DNA from: CAWJLS01 sp963843755
Lineage (GTDB): Bacteria; Acidobacteriota; Thermoanaerobaculia; Multivoradales; DATKCC01
Assembly: GCA_963843755.1 (NCBI GenBank)
Contig: CAWJLS010000007.1
Coordinates: forward strand, 62,001-126,000
Reading direction: 5' to 3'
Length of the DNA: 64,000 nt
Part shown: positions 1-9,864 of the stretch, one piece after another
Layout of the letters: the number at the start of each line of letters is the position of its first letter
How positions within the stretch are numbered: the stretch's first letter is position 1
Program-made: the position numbers and the translations under genes
The notes under the pieces: generated by a model
What the model saw: the letters and a program-made list of their open reading frames with translations, nothing else
What the model was told of the DNA's origin: nothing
The model's database searches: none

Positions 1-623
1 TCGGCGAGCCGCCCCAGCGCGACCTGGTCGCCGCCCTGGTCGCCCGCTTCGGCCGGCTGGCGACCCTGCTCGACGGCGACTCCGGGCTGCAGCTCGGCGG
101 CGGCCTGCGGACGCCGGACGACGTCGCCTGGGCGCTCGAGACCGCCGGCTGTGCCCGGGCGGTGATCGGCTCCATGGTCGGGCGCGATCCGGACGGCTTC
201 GCCCGGCTGGCGGAGCGCTACCCCGGACGGCTGGTGCCGGCCCTCGACGTCGAGAACGGCGCGGTCCGGCTGGCCGGCTGGCGCGAGCGCTCCGACTGGT
301 CGCTCGAGAGCCTGTGCGCCCACCTGCGCGGCCTGCCGTGCCCGGCGATCCTGGTCACCGACGTGAGCCGGGACGGCACCCTCGACGGCCCCAACCTGGG
401 GCTCGCCGAGCGGGTCGCCGACGCCTCCGGCATGCCGGTGCTCCTCTCCGGCGGAGTCCGGTCGCTGGACGACCTGGAGGCGGCGCGGGAGACGCCCGGC
501 ATCGCCGGCGCGGTGGTCGGCAAGGCGCTCTACGAGGGGCTGTTCACCGTCCAGGAGGCCCTGGCCGCCAGCCGCGGCCTGCCGCGCCACCAGCGGCGTT
601 CGCGGCACGGGGTGGCGGTGTGA
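1..623 (+). CDS. hisA: HisA, phosphoribosylformimino-5-aminoimidazole carboxamide ribotide isomerase (5' end outside window)
   Basis: Histidine biosynthesis; the cytoplasmic (beta/alpha)8 isomerase that converts ProFAR to PRFAR, the substrate of HisF. The reading frame is open from base 3, so the gene is cut by the window edge. About 206 C-terminal residues are present. Visible family landmarks are the LQLGGGLRTPDD phosphate-binding stretch, the AVIGSMV strand, LVTDVSRDGTLDGPNL (carrying a catalytic Asp) and the second phosphate motif LLSGGVRSLDDL followed by AVVGKALYEG. The stop TGA (621-623) overlaps the GTG of hisF, so the two are translationally coupled. TrpF is encoded separately downstream, so this is unlikely to be a dual-function PriA enzyme. 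Confidence 0.95.
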   Translation, partial: GEPPQRDLVAALVARFGRLATLLDGDSGLQLGGGLRTPDDVAWALETAGCARAVIGSMVGRDPDGFARLAERYPGRLVPALDVENGAVRLAGWRERSDWSLESLCAHLRGLPCPAILVTDVSRDGTLDGPNLGLAERVADASGMPVLLSGGVRSLDDLEAARETPGIAGAVVGKALYEGLFTVQEALAASRGLPRHQRRSRHGVAV

Positions 624-1531
624 CGCCGAGCTCTGCACCGGCCCTGCCCACCGGCCTGACGGTGCGGGTGATCCCGTGCCTCGACGTCTCCCACGGCCGG
701 GTGGTCAAAGGGGTCCGCTTCGAAAACCTGCGCGACCTGCCGGGGGCGGCGGGCGATCCGGCGGAGGCGGCGGCCCGCTACGCCGCCCAGGGCGCCGACG
801 AGATCGTCTTCCTCGACGTCTCCGCCTCGCCGGAGCACCGCGCCACCGACCTCGCCTGGGTGCGCCGGACCGCCGAGCGGGTGTTCGTGCCGTTGACCGT
901 CGGCGGCGGGGTGCGGAGCGTCGACGACGCGGCGGCCCTGCTGCGCGCCGGCGCCGACAAGGTGGGCATCAACAGCGCCGCGGTCGAGCGCCCGGAGCTG
1001 CTCGGGGAGATCGCCCGCCGCTTCGGCAGTCAGTGCGCGGTGCTGTCGATCGACGCCCGCCGCAGGGCGTCTGCGAATGGGGCGAACGGGGCGAACGGGG
1101 CGGAGGGCGCCGCCCCGGAGTGGCAGGTGATGACCCGGGGCGGGCACCTGGCGACCGGCCGGGACGCGGTCGCCTGGGCCCGCGAAGGGGTCGACCGAGG
1201 GGCCGGCGAGATCCTGCTGACCTCGATCGACGCCGACGGCACCGGCGAGGGCTACGACCTGGAGCTGCTGCGGGCCGTGGTCGACGCGGTCGACGTGCCG
1301 GTCATCGCCTCCGGCGGCGCCGGCCGCATCGAACACCTGGCCGACGCCCTCGCCACCGGCGCCGCCGCGGTGCTGGCGGCGTCGATCTTCCACGAGAGCC
1401 GGCATTCGGTGGGCGAGGTCAAGCATCTGCTGGCGTCGGTCGGCTTCCCCGTCCGCCCGCCCGAGCCGGACGGGTTGACCTGGCACGACGACCCGCGGAC
1501 GGTCGAGGCGGACGGAGGAGGGGTGTCGTGA
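620..1531 (+). CDS. hisF: HisF, imidazole glycerol phosphate synthase cyclase subunit
   Basis: Cyclase half of imidazole glycerol phosphate synthase; with HisH (not in the window) it makes IGP and AICAR from PRFAR. The GTG at 620 overlaps the hisA stop, and the frame gives 303 aa, against about 250-260 for the family. The start of the barrel is seen as VIPCLDVSHGRVVKGVRF (catalytic Asp in CLDV), then LTVGGGVRS, ADKVGINSAA, SIDA, TSIDADGTGEGYDLEL (second catalytic Asp) and ASGGAGRIEHL. The extra length is a tail and an insertion at about residues 150-165, where a 9-nt repeat (bases about 1077-1108) encodes ANGANGANGAEG. This lies in a loop where length variation is tolerated. Confidence 0.95.
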   Translation: MTPSSAPALPTGLTVRVIPCLDVSHGRVVKGVRFENLRDLPGAAGDPAEAAARYAAQGADEIVFLDVSASPEHRATDLAWVRRTAERVFVPLTVGGGVRSVDDAAALLRAGADKVGINSAAVERPELLGEIARRFGSQCAVLSIDARRRASANGANGANGAEGAAPEWQVMTRGGHLATGRDAVAWAREGVDRGAGEILLTSIDADGTGEGYDLELLRAVVDAVDVPVIASGGAGRIEHLADALATGAAAVLAASIFHESRHSVGEVKHLLASVGFPVRPPEPDGLTWHDDPRTVEADGGGVS

Positions 1532-2172
1532 TCGATCCGGACAGCTTGGTCTATCAAGACGCCGCCGCGTCCGGGTCCGCATCCGAACTTGGGCCGCCGC
1601 TGCTGCCGGTCGTGGCCCAGGACGTGGCCACCGGCGCGGTGCTGATGGTCGCCTGGGCCGACCGGGAGGCGGTCGCGCGCACGGTCGACACCGGGTTCGC
1701 CTGCTTCTGGAGCCGCTCCCGCCGGGCGCCGTGGATGAAAGGGGAGACCTCGGGCAACCGGCTGCGGGTGGTCGAGGCGGTCGCCGACTGCGACCGGGAC
1801 ACGCTGCTGCTCCGGGTCGAGCCGGAAGGCCCCGCCTGCCACCGCGGGACCCGCACCTGCTTCGAGCCCAACCCGGCGCGGCTCGAGCTCGGCTGGCTGA
1901 CACAGATCCTGGAGCGCCGCCGCGACACGGCGTCGGCCGAGGAGAGCTACACCGCCCGGCTGCTGGCGGCCGGGGTCGAGCGGATCGCCCAGAAGGTGGG
2001 GGAGGAGGGCGTCGAGACGGCGCTCGCGGCCGTCACCCGGGACGAGGACGGCCTGGTCGAGGAGTCGGCGGATCTGCTCTACCACCTGCTCGCCCTGCTG
2101 CTCGCCCGGGGCGTCGATCCGGAACGGGTGTCCCGGGCCCTCGCGCGCCGACACCGGGAGAGGGCAGGATGA
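1528..2172 (+). CDS. hisI: HisIE, bifunctional phosphoribosyl-AMP cyclohydrolase / phosphoribosyl-ATP pyrophosphatase
   Basis: Steps 2 and 3 of histidine synthesis in one 214-aa protein. The GTG at 1528 overlaps the hisF stop (GTGA). The N-terminal cyclohydrolase domain shows VLMVAWADREA, FWSRSRRAPWMKGETSGN and the metal site DCDRDTLLL plus CHRGTRTCF. The C-terminal MazG-like pyrophosphatase domain shows ESYTARLLAAGVERIAQKVG, EEGVETALAA and ESADLLYHLL. The HisI-HisE fusion is common in bacteria. Its stop overlaps the ATG of trpE by 4 nt, which physically joins the his and trp gene sets. Confidence 0.95.
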   Translation: MIDPDSLVYQDAAASGSASELGPPLLPVVAQDVATGAVLMVAWADREAVARTVDTGFACFWSRSRRAPWMKGETSGNRLRVVEAVADCDRDTLLLRVEPEGPACHRGTRTCFEPNPARLELGWLTQILERRRDTASAEESYTARLLAAGVERIAQKVGEEGVETALAAVTRDEDGLVEESADLLYHLLALLLARGVDPERVSRALARRHRERAG

Positions 2173-3679
2173 CCCCACCTCGCCGCGCCACGCCCCACGT
2201 TCGCGAGTTCCTGGCCGACACGCTGACCCCGCTCGGGGCCTACCGCCGGCTGGCGAAGCTCTCCCCGACCCGCTTTCTGCTCGAGAGCGTCACCGGCGGC
2301 GACCAGGTGTCGCGCTTCAGCTTCCTCGGCGCCGCGCCGCGGGAGATCTACCGCCTGTGGCCGGACCGGCTGGAGCGTGAGCGGGACGGCCGCCGCGAGG
2401 CGCTCCCCGGCACACCGCTCGACGCCCTGGCCGCCGTCCTCGGCAGCGTCACCTCGGAGCCCGGTCCGGTGCCGTTCATCGGCGGCTTCGTCGGCTACTT
2501 CGGCTTCGACACGATCCGGCTGGTGGAGCGGCTGCCGTGCGCGCTCCCGGGCGACCCCCGGCTGCCGCTGGCTCTGCTGGCCCGGTTCGACGCGGTGGCG
2601 GTCTTCGACCATGCCCACCAGCGGGTGCTGACCGTGGCCAACGAGATCGAGGGCGAGGTCGACGCCGCCGAGGCCGAGCGCTCCCTGGCCCGGATGGCGG
2701 AGGTCTTGACGTCCGCCGGCGCCCCCGGGGCGGTGCCGATCCCCGCCGCCCGCTCGGCGCCCCTCGAGCCGCCGCCCACCGCGGAGCCCAGCCTGTCGGA
2801 CGAGGCGTTCCGGGCCGCCGTGCGCCGGGCCAAGGAGCACATCACCGCCGGCGACATCTTCCAGGTGGTGCTGGCGCGGCGCTTCCTGATCCGCCGCCGG
2901 GTCGAGCCGCTGGCCCTCTACCGGGCGCTCCGGGTGATCAATCCGAGCCCCTACATGGTGCTGCTCGAGACCCCGGACGTGGCCCTGGCCGGCGCCTCGC
3001 CCGAGATGCTGGTGAGGAAGACCGGCCGCACCGTCGAGACCCGGCCGATCGCCGGCACCCGCCCGCGGGGAGCCGACCCGGAGGGCGACCGCCGCCTGGC
3101 CCGCGACCTGCTCGCCGACCCCAAGGAGCGGGCCGAGCACGTCATGCTGGTCGACCTGGGCCGCAACGACCTGGGGCGGGTCGCCGAGCCCGGCTCGGTC
3201 GAGGTGGCGAGCTTCATGGAGATCGAGCGCTACAGCCACGTGATGCACATCGTCTCGAGCGTCGAAGGGCGGCTGGCGGAGGGCAAGAGCGCCCTCGACG
3301 CCCTGCTCGCCTGCTTCCCGGCGGGAACCCTCTCCGGCGCGCCCAAGATCCGGGCGATGGAGATCATCGACGAGCTCGAGCCCGAGCCCCGCGGCCCCTA
3401 CGGCGGCGCGGTGGGCTACTTCTCGTACTCGGGCGACCTCGACACCTGCATCACCATCCGGACCCTGGTGGTCGAAGGGGAGGAGACCTCGGTCACCGCC
3501 GGCGCCGGCATCGTCGCCGACTCGGACCCGGACGCCGAGCGCCGGGAGACCGAGAACAAGGCCGCCGGCATGCTGGCGGCGGTGGCGCTCGCCGAACAGA
3601 TTGCCGAACGCGAGCGCGCCACCCCCGGCGCCGGCCAGCCCGGTGAAAGTGCCGGCCAGCCCGGTGAAGGAGACGCGCC

Positions 3680-3683
<4 letters not shown>
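2169..3683 (+). CDS. trpE: TrpE, anthranilate synthase component I
   Basis: Chorismate plus ammonia to anthranilate, the first committed step of tryptophan synthesis. The protein has 504 aa, a usual length. The N-terminal lobe keeps the LLES motif and SRFSFLGAAP of the tryptophan feedback site, so allosteric inhibition by Trp is likely. The catalytic lobe shows DIFQVVLARRF, ASPEMLVR, PIAGTRPRGAD, HVMLVDLGRNDLGRV, PAGTLSGAPKIRAMEIIDEL and GAVGYFSYSGDLDTCITIRT. The ATG at 2169 overlaps the hisIE stop. The tail holds two copies of an 18-nt repeat (3630-3647 and 3651-3668, encoding AGQPGE) just before trpG; it is probably a flexible extension. Confidence 0.96.
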
Positions 3684-4273
<590 letters not shown>

Positions 4274-4295
4274 TGAACCCCCGGGGGACGACACC

Positions 4296-5330
4296 ATGAC
4301 GATCGACGCCCACCAGGCTCTCGACCGGCTCTTGGAGCGCCAGGACCTGAGCCGCGAGGAGATGGAGACGCTGTTCGGCCGGCTGATGGACGGCGAGGTC
4401 CAGGACCCGATGAAGGCGGCCCTGCTGATCGCCCTGCGCATGAAGGGGGAGAGCCCCGGGGAGATCGCCGGAGCCGCCTCCGCCATGCGCCGCCGGGTGG
4501 TGCCGATCCCTCACGGCCGGGAGCGGGTGGTCGACACCTGCGGCACCGGCGGCGACCGCCGGGGGACGTTCAACATCTCGACCGCCGCCGCCTTCGTCGC
4601 CGCCGCCGCCGGCGTGCCGGTGGCCAAGCACGGCAACCGCTCCGTGTCGTCGCGCTCCGGCAGCGCCGACGTGCTGGCCGCCCTCGGGGTCGACATCGAG
4701 GTCTCGCCGGCCACCGCCGGCAGGGCCCTCGACGAGATCGGCATCGCCTTCCTGTTCGCGCCGCGGCTCCACCCGGCCATGCGCGAGGTCATGCCGGTGC
4801 GCCGCTCGCTGGCGGTGCGCACCGTGTTCAACGTCCTCGGGCCGCTGACCAACCCGGCGGGCGCCCGGCGCCAGGTGCTCGGCGTCTACGCGGAAGGGCT
4901 GGTGGAGCCGATCGCCCGGGTGCTGGCCCAGCTCGGCAGCGAGCACGCGGTGGTGGTCCACGGCGCCGACGGCCTGGACGAGATCACCACCACCGGCGCG
5001 ACCCTGCTGGGCGAGGTCCGCGAGGGCGCGGTCGCCCTCCGTACCGTCGAGCCCGAGGAGCTCGGCATCGACCGGGCGGCGCTCGCCGACCTCGCGGGCG
5101 GAGCGCCGGAGGAGAACGCCGAGGCGATGCTCCGCGTGCTCCGAGGAGAGCGGGGCGGCGGGACGGCGGCGCTGGCAGACATCACGGCGGTCAACGCCGG
5201 CGCGGCGCTCTGGGTGGGCGGCGTCGAGGAGAGCCTGGAGGCGGGCGTCGCCCGGGCCCGCGACCTGCTCGCCGCCGGCGCCGCCCTGGAGAAGCTCGAA
5301 CAGCTCGAACGCTACCGGGAGGCACGATGA
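4296..5330 (+). CDS. trpD: TrpD, anthranilate phosphoribosyltransferase
   Basis: Transfers phosphoribose from PRPP to anthranilate. The protein has 344 aa, family length. The signature glycine-rich PRPP loop is VDTCGTGGDRRGTFNIST, followed by KHGNRSVSSRSGSADVLAALG, the anthranilate-site stretch FLFAPRLHPAM and VFNVLGPLTNPA. The DGLDEITTT metal-binding motif is present. The ATG at 4296 follows trpG by 22 nt; the stop overlaps the ATG of trpC (ATGA). Confidence 0.96.
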   Translation: MTIDAHQALDRLLERQDLSREEMETLFGRLMDGEVQDPMKAALLIALRMKGESPGEIAGAASAMRRRVVPIPHGRERVVDTCGTGGDRRGTFNISTAAAFVAAAAGVPVAKHGNRSVSSRSGSADVLAALGVDIEVSPATAGRALDEIGIAFLFAPRLHPAMREVMPVRRSLAVRTVFNVLGPLTNPAGARRQVLGVYAEGLVEPIARVLAQLGSEHAVVVHGADGLDEITTTGATLLGEVREGAVALRTVEPEELGIDRAALADLAGGAPEENAEAMLRVLRGERGGGTAALADITAVNAGAALWVGGVEESLEAGVARARDLLAAGAALEKLEQLERYREAR

Positions 5331-6235
5331 CCGGCACCGAGACCGAAACTGCTGCTCCTCCGGCCCGCCCGCTGGCCGACGTCCTCCGGCGGATCGTCGC
5401 CCGGCGCGCCGAGCGCCTGGCGGCGATCCACGCCCATCCGGACGCGCTCGCCGAGCTCGAGCTGCCGGAGACCACCGGGGAGCCCAGGACCGCGGCCGAC
5501 AACGCGTTCCTCGGGGCGCTCGCCGCGCGGTCTGGTCGAAGAGAGGGTCGCGCGGGCGCTCCCGACGGCGGCCTGGCGGTGATCGCCGAGGTCAAGATGG
5601 GCTCGCCCCGCATCGGCTCGCTCGTGGGGCGGATCGACCCGGAGGACCAGGCGCGGCTCTACGCCGACCACGGCGCCGCGGCGCTGTCGGTGGTGGTGGA
5701 GCCCGACTTCTTCCACGGCTCCTACGCCCTGCTCTCGCGCTGCCGGCGCGCCTCCGGCCTGCCGGCGATCGCCAAGGACTTCGTGGTCGACCCGCTGCAG
5801 CTCCGCTGGGCTGCCGACGCCGGGGCGGACGCGGTGCTGCTGATCGCGGCCCTCCACGAGCCGGCCCGCCTCCGCCACCTGGCCGCCCTGGCCCGCGGCC
5901 TCGGGCTGGTGCCGCTGATCGAGACCCACAGCGCGGAGGAGATCGACGGCCTGTCGGCCGGGCCGACCGGGCCTGATGGGGGCGGGGCCGGCTTTCCGTG
6001 GGAGCTGGTCGGCGTCAACAACCGCGACCTCGCCACCTTCGAGGTCGACATCGAGCGCTCCGGCCGTCTCGTCCGGCGCCTTCCCGACGGGGCGCTGCGG
6101 GTGGCCGAGAGCGGCATCAAGACCGGCGACGACGTGGCGCGGCTCCACCGGGCGGGGTTCGACGCGTTTCTCATCGGCGAGGCCCTGCTGCTGGCCGACG
6201 ATCCGGCGGCCAGGCTCCGGGAGCTGGTGGGGTGA
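5327..6235 (+). CDS. trpC: TrpC, indole-3-glycerol phosphate synthase
   Basis: Cyclises CdRP to indole-3-glycerol phosphate. The protein has 302 aa, slightly longer than the usual 260 owing to an N-terminal extension and a loop before LAVIAEVKMGSPRIGS, the catalytic Glu-Val-Lys strand. Further landmarks are ALSVVVEPDFFHGS, IAKDFVVDPLQL (catalytic Lys), DAVLLIAAL, PLIETHSAEE, VGVNNRDLATFEVDIERS, AESGIKTGDDV and FLIGEALL. The ATG overlaps the trpD stop by 4 nt. Confidence 0.95.
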   Translation: MTGTETETAAPPARPLADVLRRIVARRAERLAAIHAHPDALAELELPETTGEPRTAADNAFLGALAARSGRREGRAGAPDGGLAVIAEVKMGSPRIGSLVGRIDPEDQARLYADHGAAALSVVVEPDFFHGSYALLSRCRRASGLPAIAKDFVVDPLQLRWAADAGADAVLLIAALHEPARLRHLAALARGLGLVPLIETHSAEEIDGLSAGPTGPDGGGAGFPWELVGVNNRDLATFEVDIERSGRLVRRLPDGALRVAESGIKTGDDVARLHRAGFDAFLIGEALLLADDPAARLRELVG

Positions 6236-6243
6236 GACGGCCG

Positions 6244-6921
6244 ATGATCAAGATCTGTGGCGTCACCCGGCCGGAGGACGCGGCGCTCGCCGCGACCCTC
6301 GGCGCCGACCTCCTGGGCCTCAACTTCTATCCGCCGAGCCCGCGCTCGCTCGACCCGGAGCGGGACCGGGCTCGCCTGGAGGAGCTGGCCGAGGCGGCCG
6401 GCGCGGTGCCGACCGTCGGCGTGTTCGTCGACGAGCGGCCCGAGCGGATCGAGGAGATCGCCGAGCAGGCCGGCCTCGCCCTGGTCCAGCTCCACGGCGA
6501 CGAAGGCCCGGAGGTGACAAGGCGCTTCGGCCGCCGGGCGATCCGGGTCTTCCGCCGCGAGCGCCTGCCGGAGCCGGCGGAGCTGGCCCTCTACCCGGAG
6601 GTCTGGGGCTTCCTGTTCGACGTTCCCTCGGCGCCCGCGCCGCCTGGAGGACCGGGCCGCGGGGCGCTTCACGAGAGGGGCTCCAGGGGGCTCTACGGCG
6701 GCACAGGCGAGACGTGGGACTATGAGATGCTGGCTGCGCTGGAGGACGACCGGCCCGTGCTGGTCGCCGGCGGCATCCGGCCGGAGACCGCCCGCGCCGC
6801 GCTCGCGGCGTCACGCGCCGCCGGAGTGGATGTCTGCTCCGGCATCGAATCATCACCCGGAACGAAAGATCCCGAGCGCATGAAGCGACTGTTCGAGGAG
6901 GTACGCCATGGCACGACATGA
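6244..6921 (+). CDS. trpF: TrpF, phosphoribosylanthranilate isomerase
   Basis: Amadori rearrangement of PRA to CdRP. The frame gives 225 aa from the ATG at 6244 and opens with the family N-terminus MIKICGVTRPEDA, whose Cys is the general base. Others are GLNFYPPSPRSL, VGVFVDERPERI, LVQLHGDEGPE, VAGGIRPETA (catalytic Asp region) and GVDVCSGIESSPGTKD. A GTG at 6232 overlaps the trpC stop in the GTGA pattern used elsewhere in this operon, so the true start may be 6232. The 3' end overlaps trpB by 14 nt. Confidence 0.93.
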   Translation: MIKICGVTRPEDAALAATLGADLLGLNFYPPSPRSLDPERDRARLEELAEAAGAVPTVGVFVDERPERIEEIAEQAGLALVQLHGDEGPEVTRRFGRRAIRVFRRERLPEPAELALYPEVWGFLFDVPSAPAPPGGPGRGALHERGSRGLYGGTGETWDYEMLAALEDDRPVLVAGGIRPETARAALAASRAAGVDVCSGIESSPGTKDPERMKRLFEEVRHGTT

Positions 6922-8366
6922 ACCGGTCCCCGACGCCGCGGGCCATTTCGGTCCCTACGGCGGCCGCTACGTCCCGGAGACCCTGATGGCGCCGCTCGAG
7001 GAGCTGACCCGGGCCTACGACAAGCTGCGCACGCAGCGCAGGTTCCGGAAGCGCCTCGACTCCCTGCTGCGCGACTTCGCCGGCCGGCCGACGCCGCTCT
7101 ACTTCGCCGAGCGGCTGACCCGGGAGCTGGGCGGCGCCAGGATCTACCTGAAGCGAGAGGACCTGCTCCACACCGGCGCCCACAAGATCAACAACGCCAT
7201 CGGCCAGGCGCTGCTCGCCCAGGAGATGGGCAAGGAGCGGCTGATCGCCGAGACCGGCGCCGGCCAGCACGGCGTGGCGACGGCGACGGCGGCGGCCCTG
7301 CTCGGCCTGACCTGCACCATCTACATGGGCGAGGAGGACATGCGGCGCCAGCGCCTCAACGTCGACCGCATGCGCCTGCTGGGCGCCGAGGTGGCGCCGG
7401 TCGACGCCGGCAGCCGGACGCTCAAGGACGCGATCAACGAGGCGCTGCGCGACTGGGTGACCAACGTCGCCACCACCCACTACGTGCTCGGCTCGGTGCT
7501 CGGCCCGGACCCTTACCCGCGCATGGTGCGCGACTTCCACCGGGTGATCGGCGAGGAGGCCAAGCGCCAGATCCGCAAGCGCGAGGGCAAAGCACGCGCC
7601 CGACCTCGTGGTCGCCTGCGTCGGCGGCGGCTCCAACTCGATCGGCATCTTCACCGCGTTTCTCGACGACGAGCGGGTCCGCCTGATCGGCGTCGAGGGC
7701 GGCGGCCGGAGCGAGGCCCTGGGCGAGCACGCGGCGCGGTTCGACGGCGGCTCGCTCGGCGTCCTCCACGGCACGCGCACGTTCGTCCTCCAGGACCGGG
7801 AGGGGCAGATCGCCGCCACCCACTCGGTCTCGGCCGGCCTCGACTACCCGGCGGTCGGGCCGGAGCACGTCATGCTCCACGACGCCGGCCGGGTCGAGTA
7901 CACCCGGGCGAGCGACCAGGAGGCGGTCGAGGCGTTCCACCTGCTGTCGCGCACCGAGGGCATCCTGCCGGCGCTCGAGAGCGCCCACGCCCTGGCCGAG
8001 GTCCGGCGCCGGGCACCCAAGCTGAGCGCGCGCAACGTCATCCTGGTGAACCTCTCCGGCCGGGGCGACAAGGACGTCGAGTCGGTGCTCGCCTACGACG
8101 AGGAGGCCCGCGCCCGCGCCGCGTCCGAGGCCGAGGCGGCGGCCGGCGGGCGGCGGCCGCTGTTCGCCGTCCACGGCGGCGAGATCGAGCGCGCCGAGCC
8201 CCAGGAGCGGCCCCACGGCGCCCACGACGTGTCCGCGGCCCGGGCCCTCCGGGAGGTCACCGACGACGCGCCGCAGCCCGATGTGCCCCAGGTGTCCGGC
8301 GAGACATCCGACGAACCGCCGCCCGATCCGTCCGATCTGCCAGATGGGGAAGGAGACAACCGATGA
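6908..8366 (+). CDS. trpB: TrpB, tryptophan synthase beta chain, interrupted by a one-base frameshift
   Basis: PLP enzyme condensing indole with serine. From the ATG at 6908 the first 227 residues (to 7588) are normal TrpB: HFGPYGGRYVPETLM, KREDLLHTGAHKINN with PLP-Lys93, and AETGAGQHGVATAT. After codon GGC (7586-7588) the frame is lost; skipping one A in the CAAAG run at 7588-7592 restores HAPDLVVACVGGGSN and runs to the stop at 8366. All catalytic motifs are present across the two frames, so a homopolymer sequencing error is the simplest reading, with true mutation or programmed frameshifting as alternatives. The rejoined product is about 485 aa; the last ~80 residues are an acidic, Pro-rich extension absent from typical 400-aa TrpB. 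Confidence 0.9.
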
Positions 8367-9178
8367 GCGCCATCGACCAGGTCTTCGCCCGCTGTTCCGA
8401 AGAGGGGCGCGCCGCGTTCATCCCGTTCCTGATGGCGGGCGACCCCGACCTCGACGCCCTGCCGTCGCTGCTCGGCGCCCTGGCCGACGGCGGCGCGGAT
8501 CTCATCGAGCTCGGCGTGCCGTTCTCCGACCCGATCGCCGACGGACCGGTCAACCAGCGGGCCGCCACCCGGGCGCTGGCCGCCGGCACCACCCTGGCCG
8601 GAATCCTCGAAGCGATCGCCGCCCACCGGGACTCCCTCGGCGTGCCGGTCGTCCTGTTCAGCTACTTCAACCCGATCCGCGCCCGGGGGGTCGAGCTGTT
8701 CGCCGAGCAGGCGTCGAGCTCCGGCGTCGACGGTGTCCTGTGCGTCGACCTGCCGCCCGAGGAGGCGGACGAGGACTACGTCCCGGCCCTGACCCGCGCC
8801 GGCCTCGACCGGGTCTTCCTGCTGGCGCCGACCAGCACCGCCGAGCGGATGAAGGCGGTGGGGGAGCACTCGAGCGGCTTCGTCTACTACGTCTCGCGCA
8901 CCGGCGTCACCGGCGAGCGCGAGCTGCTGACCAAGACGCTGCCCAAGGAGGTCAAGCGGGTCAGGAAGCGCCTCGACCTGCCGGTGGCGGTGGGCTTCGG
9001 CATCTCCAACCCGGACCAGGTGGCCGCGGTCGGCAAGATCGCCGACGGCGTCGTGGTCGGCAGCGCCCTGGTGCGGATCGTCGAAGAGGGCGGCCCCGAC
9101 ATGGCAGAGAAGCTCGAGGCGCGGGTCCGCGAGCTGTCCGAGCCGCTGCGCAAGAAGGCGAAGCGGCGGCGGGGGTGA
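8363..9178 (+). CDS. trpA: TrpA, tryptophan synthase alpha chain
   Basis: Cleaves indole-3-glycerol phosphate to indole, which is channelled to TrpB. The protein has 271 aa from the ATG at 8363, which overlaps the trpB stop (ATGA). Landmarks: FIPFLMAGDPDLD, LIELGVPFSDPIADGPVNQRA (catalytic Glu and Asp), FSYFNPI, GVLCVDLPPEEADE, FLLAPTSTAERM, FVYYVSRTGVTGER, VAVGFGISNPDQV and GVVVGSALV. It happens to be in the same frame as the upstream half of trpB. Last gene of the his-trp supraoperon; no convincing terminator follows. Confidence 0.96.
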   Translation: MSAIDQVFARCSEEGRAAFIPFLMAGDPDLDALPSLLGALADGGADLIELGVPFSDPIADGPVNQRAATRALAAGTTLAGILEAIAAHRDSLGVPVVLFSYFNPIRARGVELFAEQASSSGVDGVLCVDLPPEEADEDYVPALTRAGLDRVFLLAPTSTAERMKAVGEHSSGFVYYVSRTGVTGERELLTKTLPKEVKRVRKRLDLPVAVGFGISNPDQVAAVGKIADGVVVGSALVRIVEEGGPDMAEKLEARVRELSEPLRKKAKRRRG

Positions 9179-9360
9179 GCGGCGAGCGCCAAACCTCGTC
9201 CATCGAGTGCCAAGGTGGGTTGCTCGACGGCAACCATCGGTATATGGTCTGCGTATACGGAAGAAGAAGAGCGGGCGTCACAAATGGTGGTCCAATTCTG
9301 GCACGGCCTTTGTAAGTGACTATCTGCGTGGCGTGATCGCCGCAGAGAAGAGGTGTCTAC

Positions 9361-9825
9361 ATGGCCCGCTACCCAATCATCTTCGGTCTTCGTGATGTCG
9401 TCCAGGGCGATGGCTACATCGCAGGCGTGTCTGTCAAGGGCAGAGCGTTGATGCACGAGGAGGACGACGGTCATGTCTGGGTCGAGGCAGTCAACCCGGG
9501 AGGCTTCACCGGGACGGGGCATAGTCCAACCGAAGCCCTAGAGGATTTCCGGAAGGCCTATACCTCCATCCTCTACGACATCGCCTTGGATGTCACAAGC
9601 TTCGATGAGTTCCGAGAAGAGGTAGAAGCGCTGTTCGCTAATGCCGGAGATCTTCCACAACGCGAGTGGGAAGAAGCAGTGCGCGACGTGCGGGCCGGGA
9701 AAGTGCGTGCCGACTGGCTGGGTAAGCGACCAGCGGATACGCCACTCGGGATCAGGGTTACAGAGTTGAAGAAACCGTCCGCGAAGCGCAACAAGATTGA
9801 GGAAGGCTCGGCCTTGGCGGCGTAG
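9361..9825 (+). CDS. HicB-like antitoxin (putative)
   Basis: A 154-aa protein with an N-terminal HicB-type fold: a short beta strand region, EEDDGHVWVEAVNPGGFTGTG and SPTEALEDFRKAY match the pattern of HicB antitoxins (DG..W......PG....G.T..EA). The C-terminal half is acidic/basic mixed and could be the DNA- or toxin-binding part. Start ATG at 9361 follows an AGAAGAGG ribosome-binding site. GC is visibly lower than in the trp operon, which fits transfer. It is followed 39 nt later by a small HicA-like gene, giving an antitoxin-first order. The assignment is by motif only. Confidence 0.55.
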   Translation: MARYPIIFGLRDVVQGDGYIAGVSVKGRALMHEEDDGHVWVEAVNPGGFTGTGHSPTEALEDFRKAYTSILYDIALDVTSFDEFREEVEALFANAGDLPQREWEEAVRDVRAGKVRADWLGKRPADTPLGIRVTELKKPSAKRNKIEEGSALAA

Positions 9826-9864
9826 CCCGCCCGTTCGCCAATCTCTGTGGGTACCAGAGGACAG

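Noticed and set aside
3630..3668. Repeat in trpE as a possible CRISPR or regulatory repeat
   Set aside because: Only two 18-nt copies, in frame, inside coding sequence; no spacer pattern. No CRISPR array is visible in the window.
6908..9178. An apparent 756-aa TrpB-TrpA fusion
   Set aside because: The central part is trpB read out of frame after the one-base shift; the true trpB end and trpA start (ATGA at 8363) are intact.
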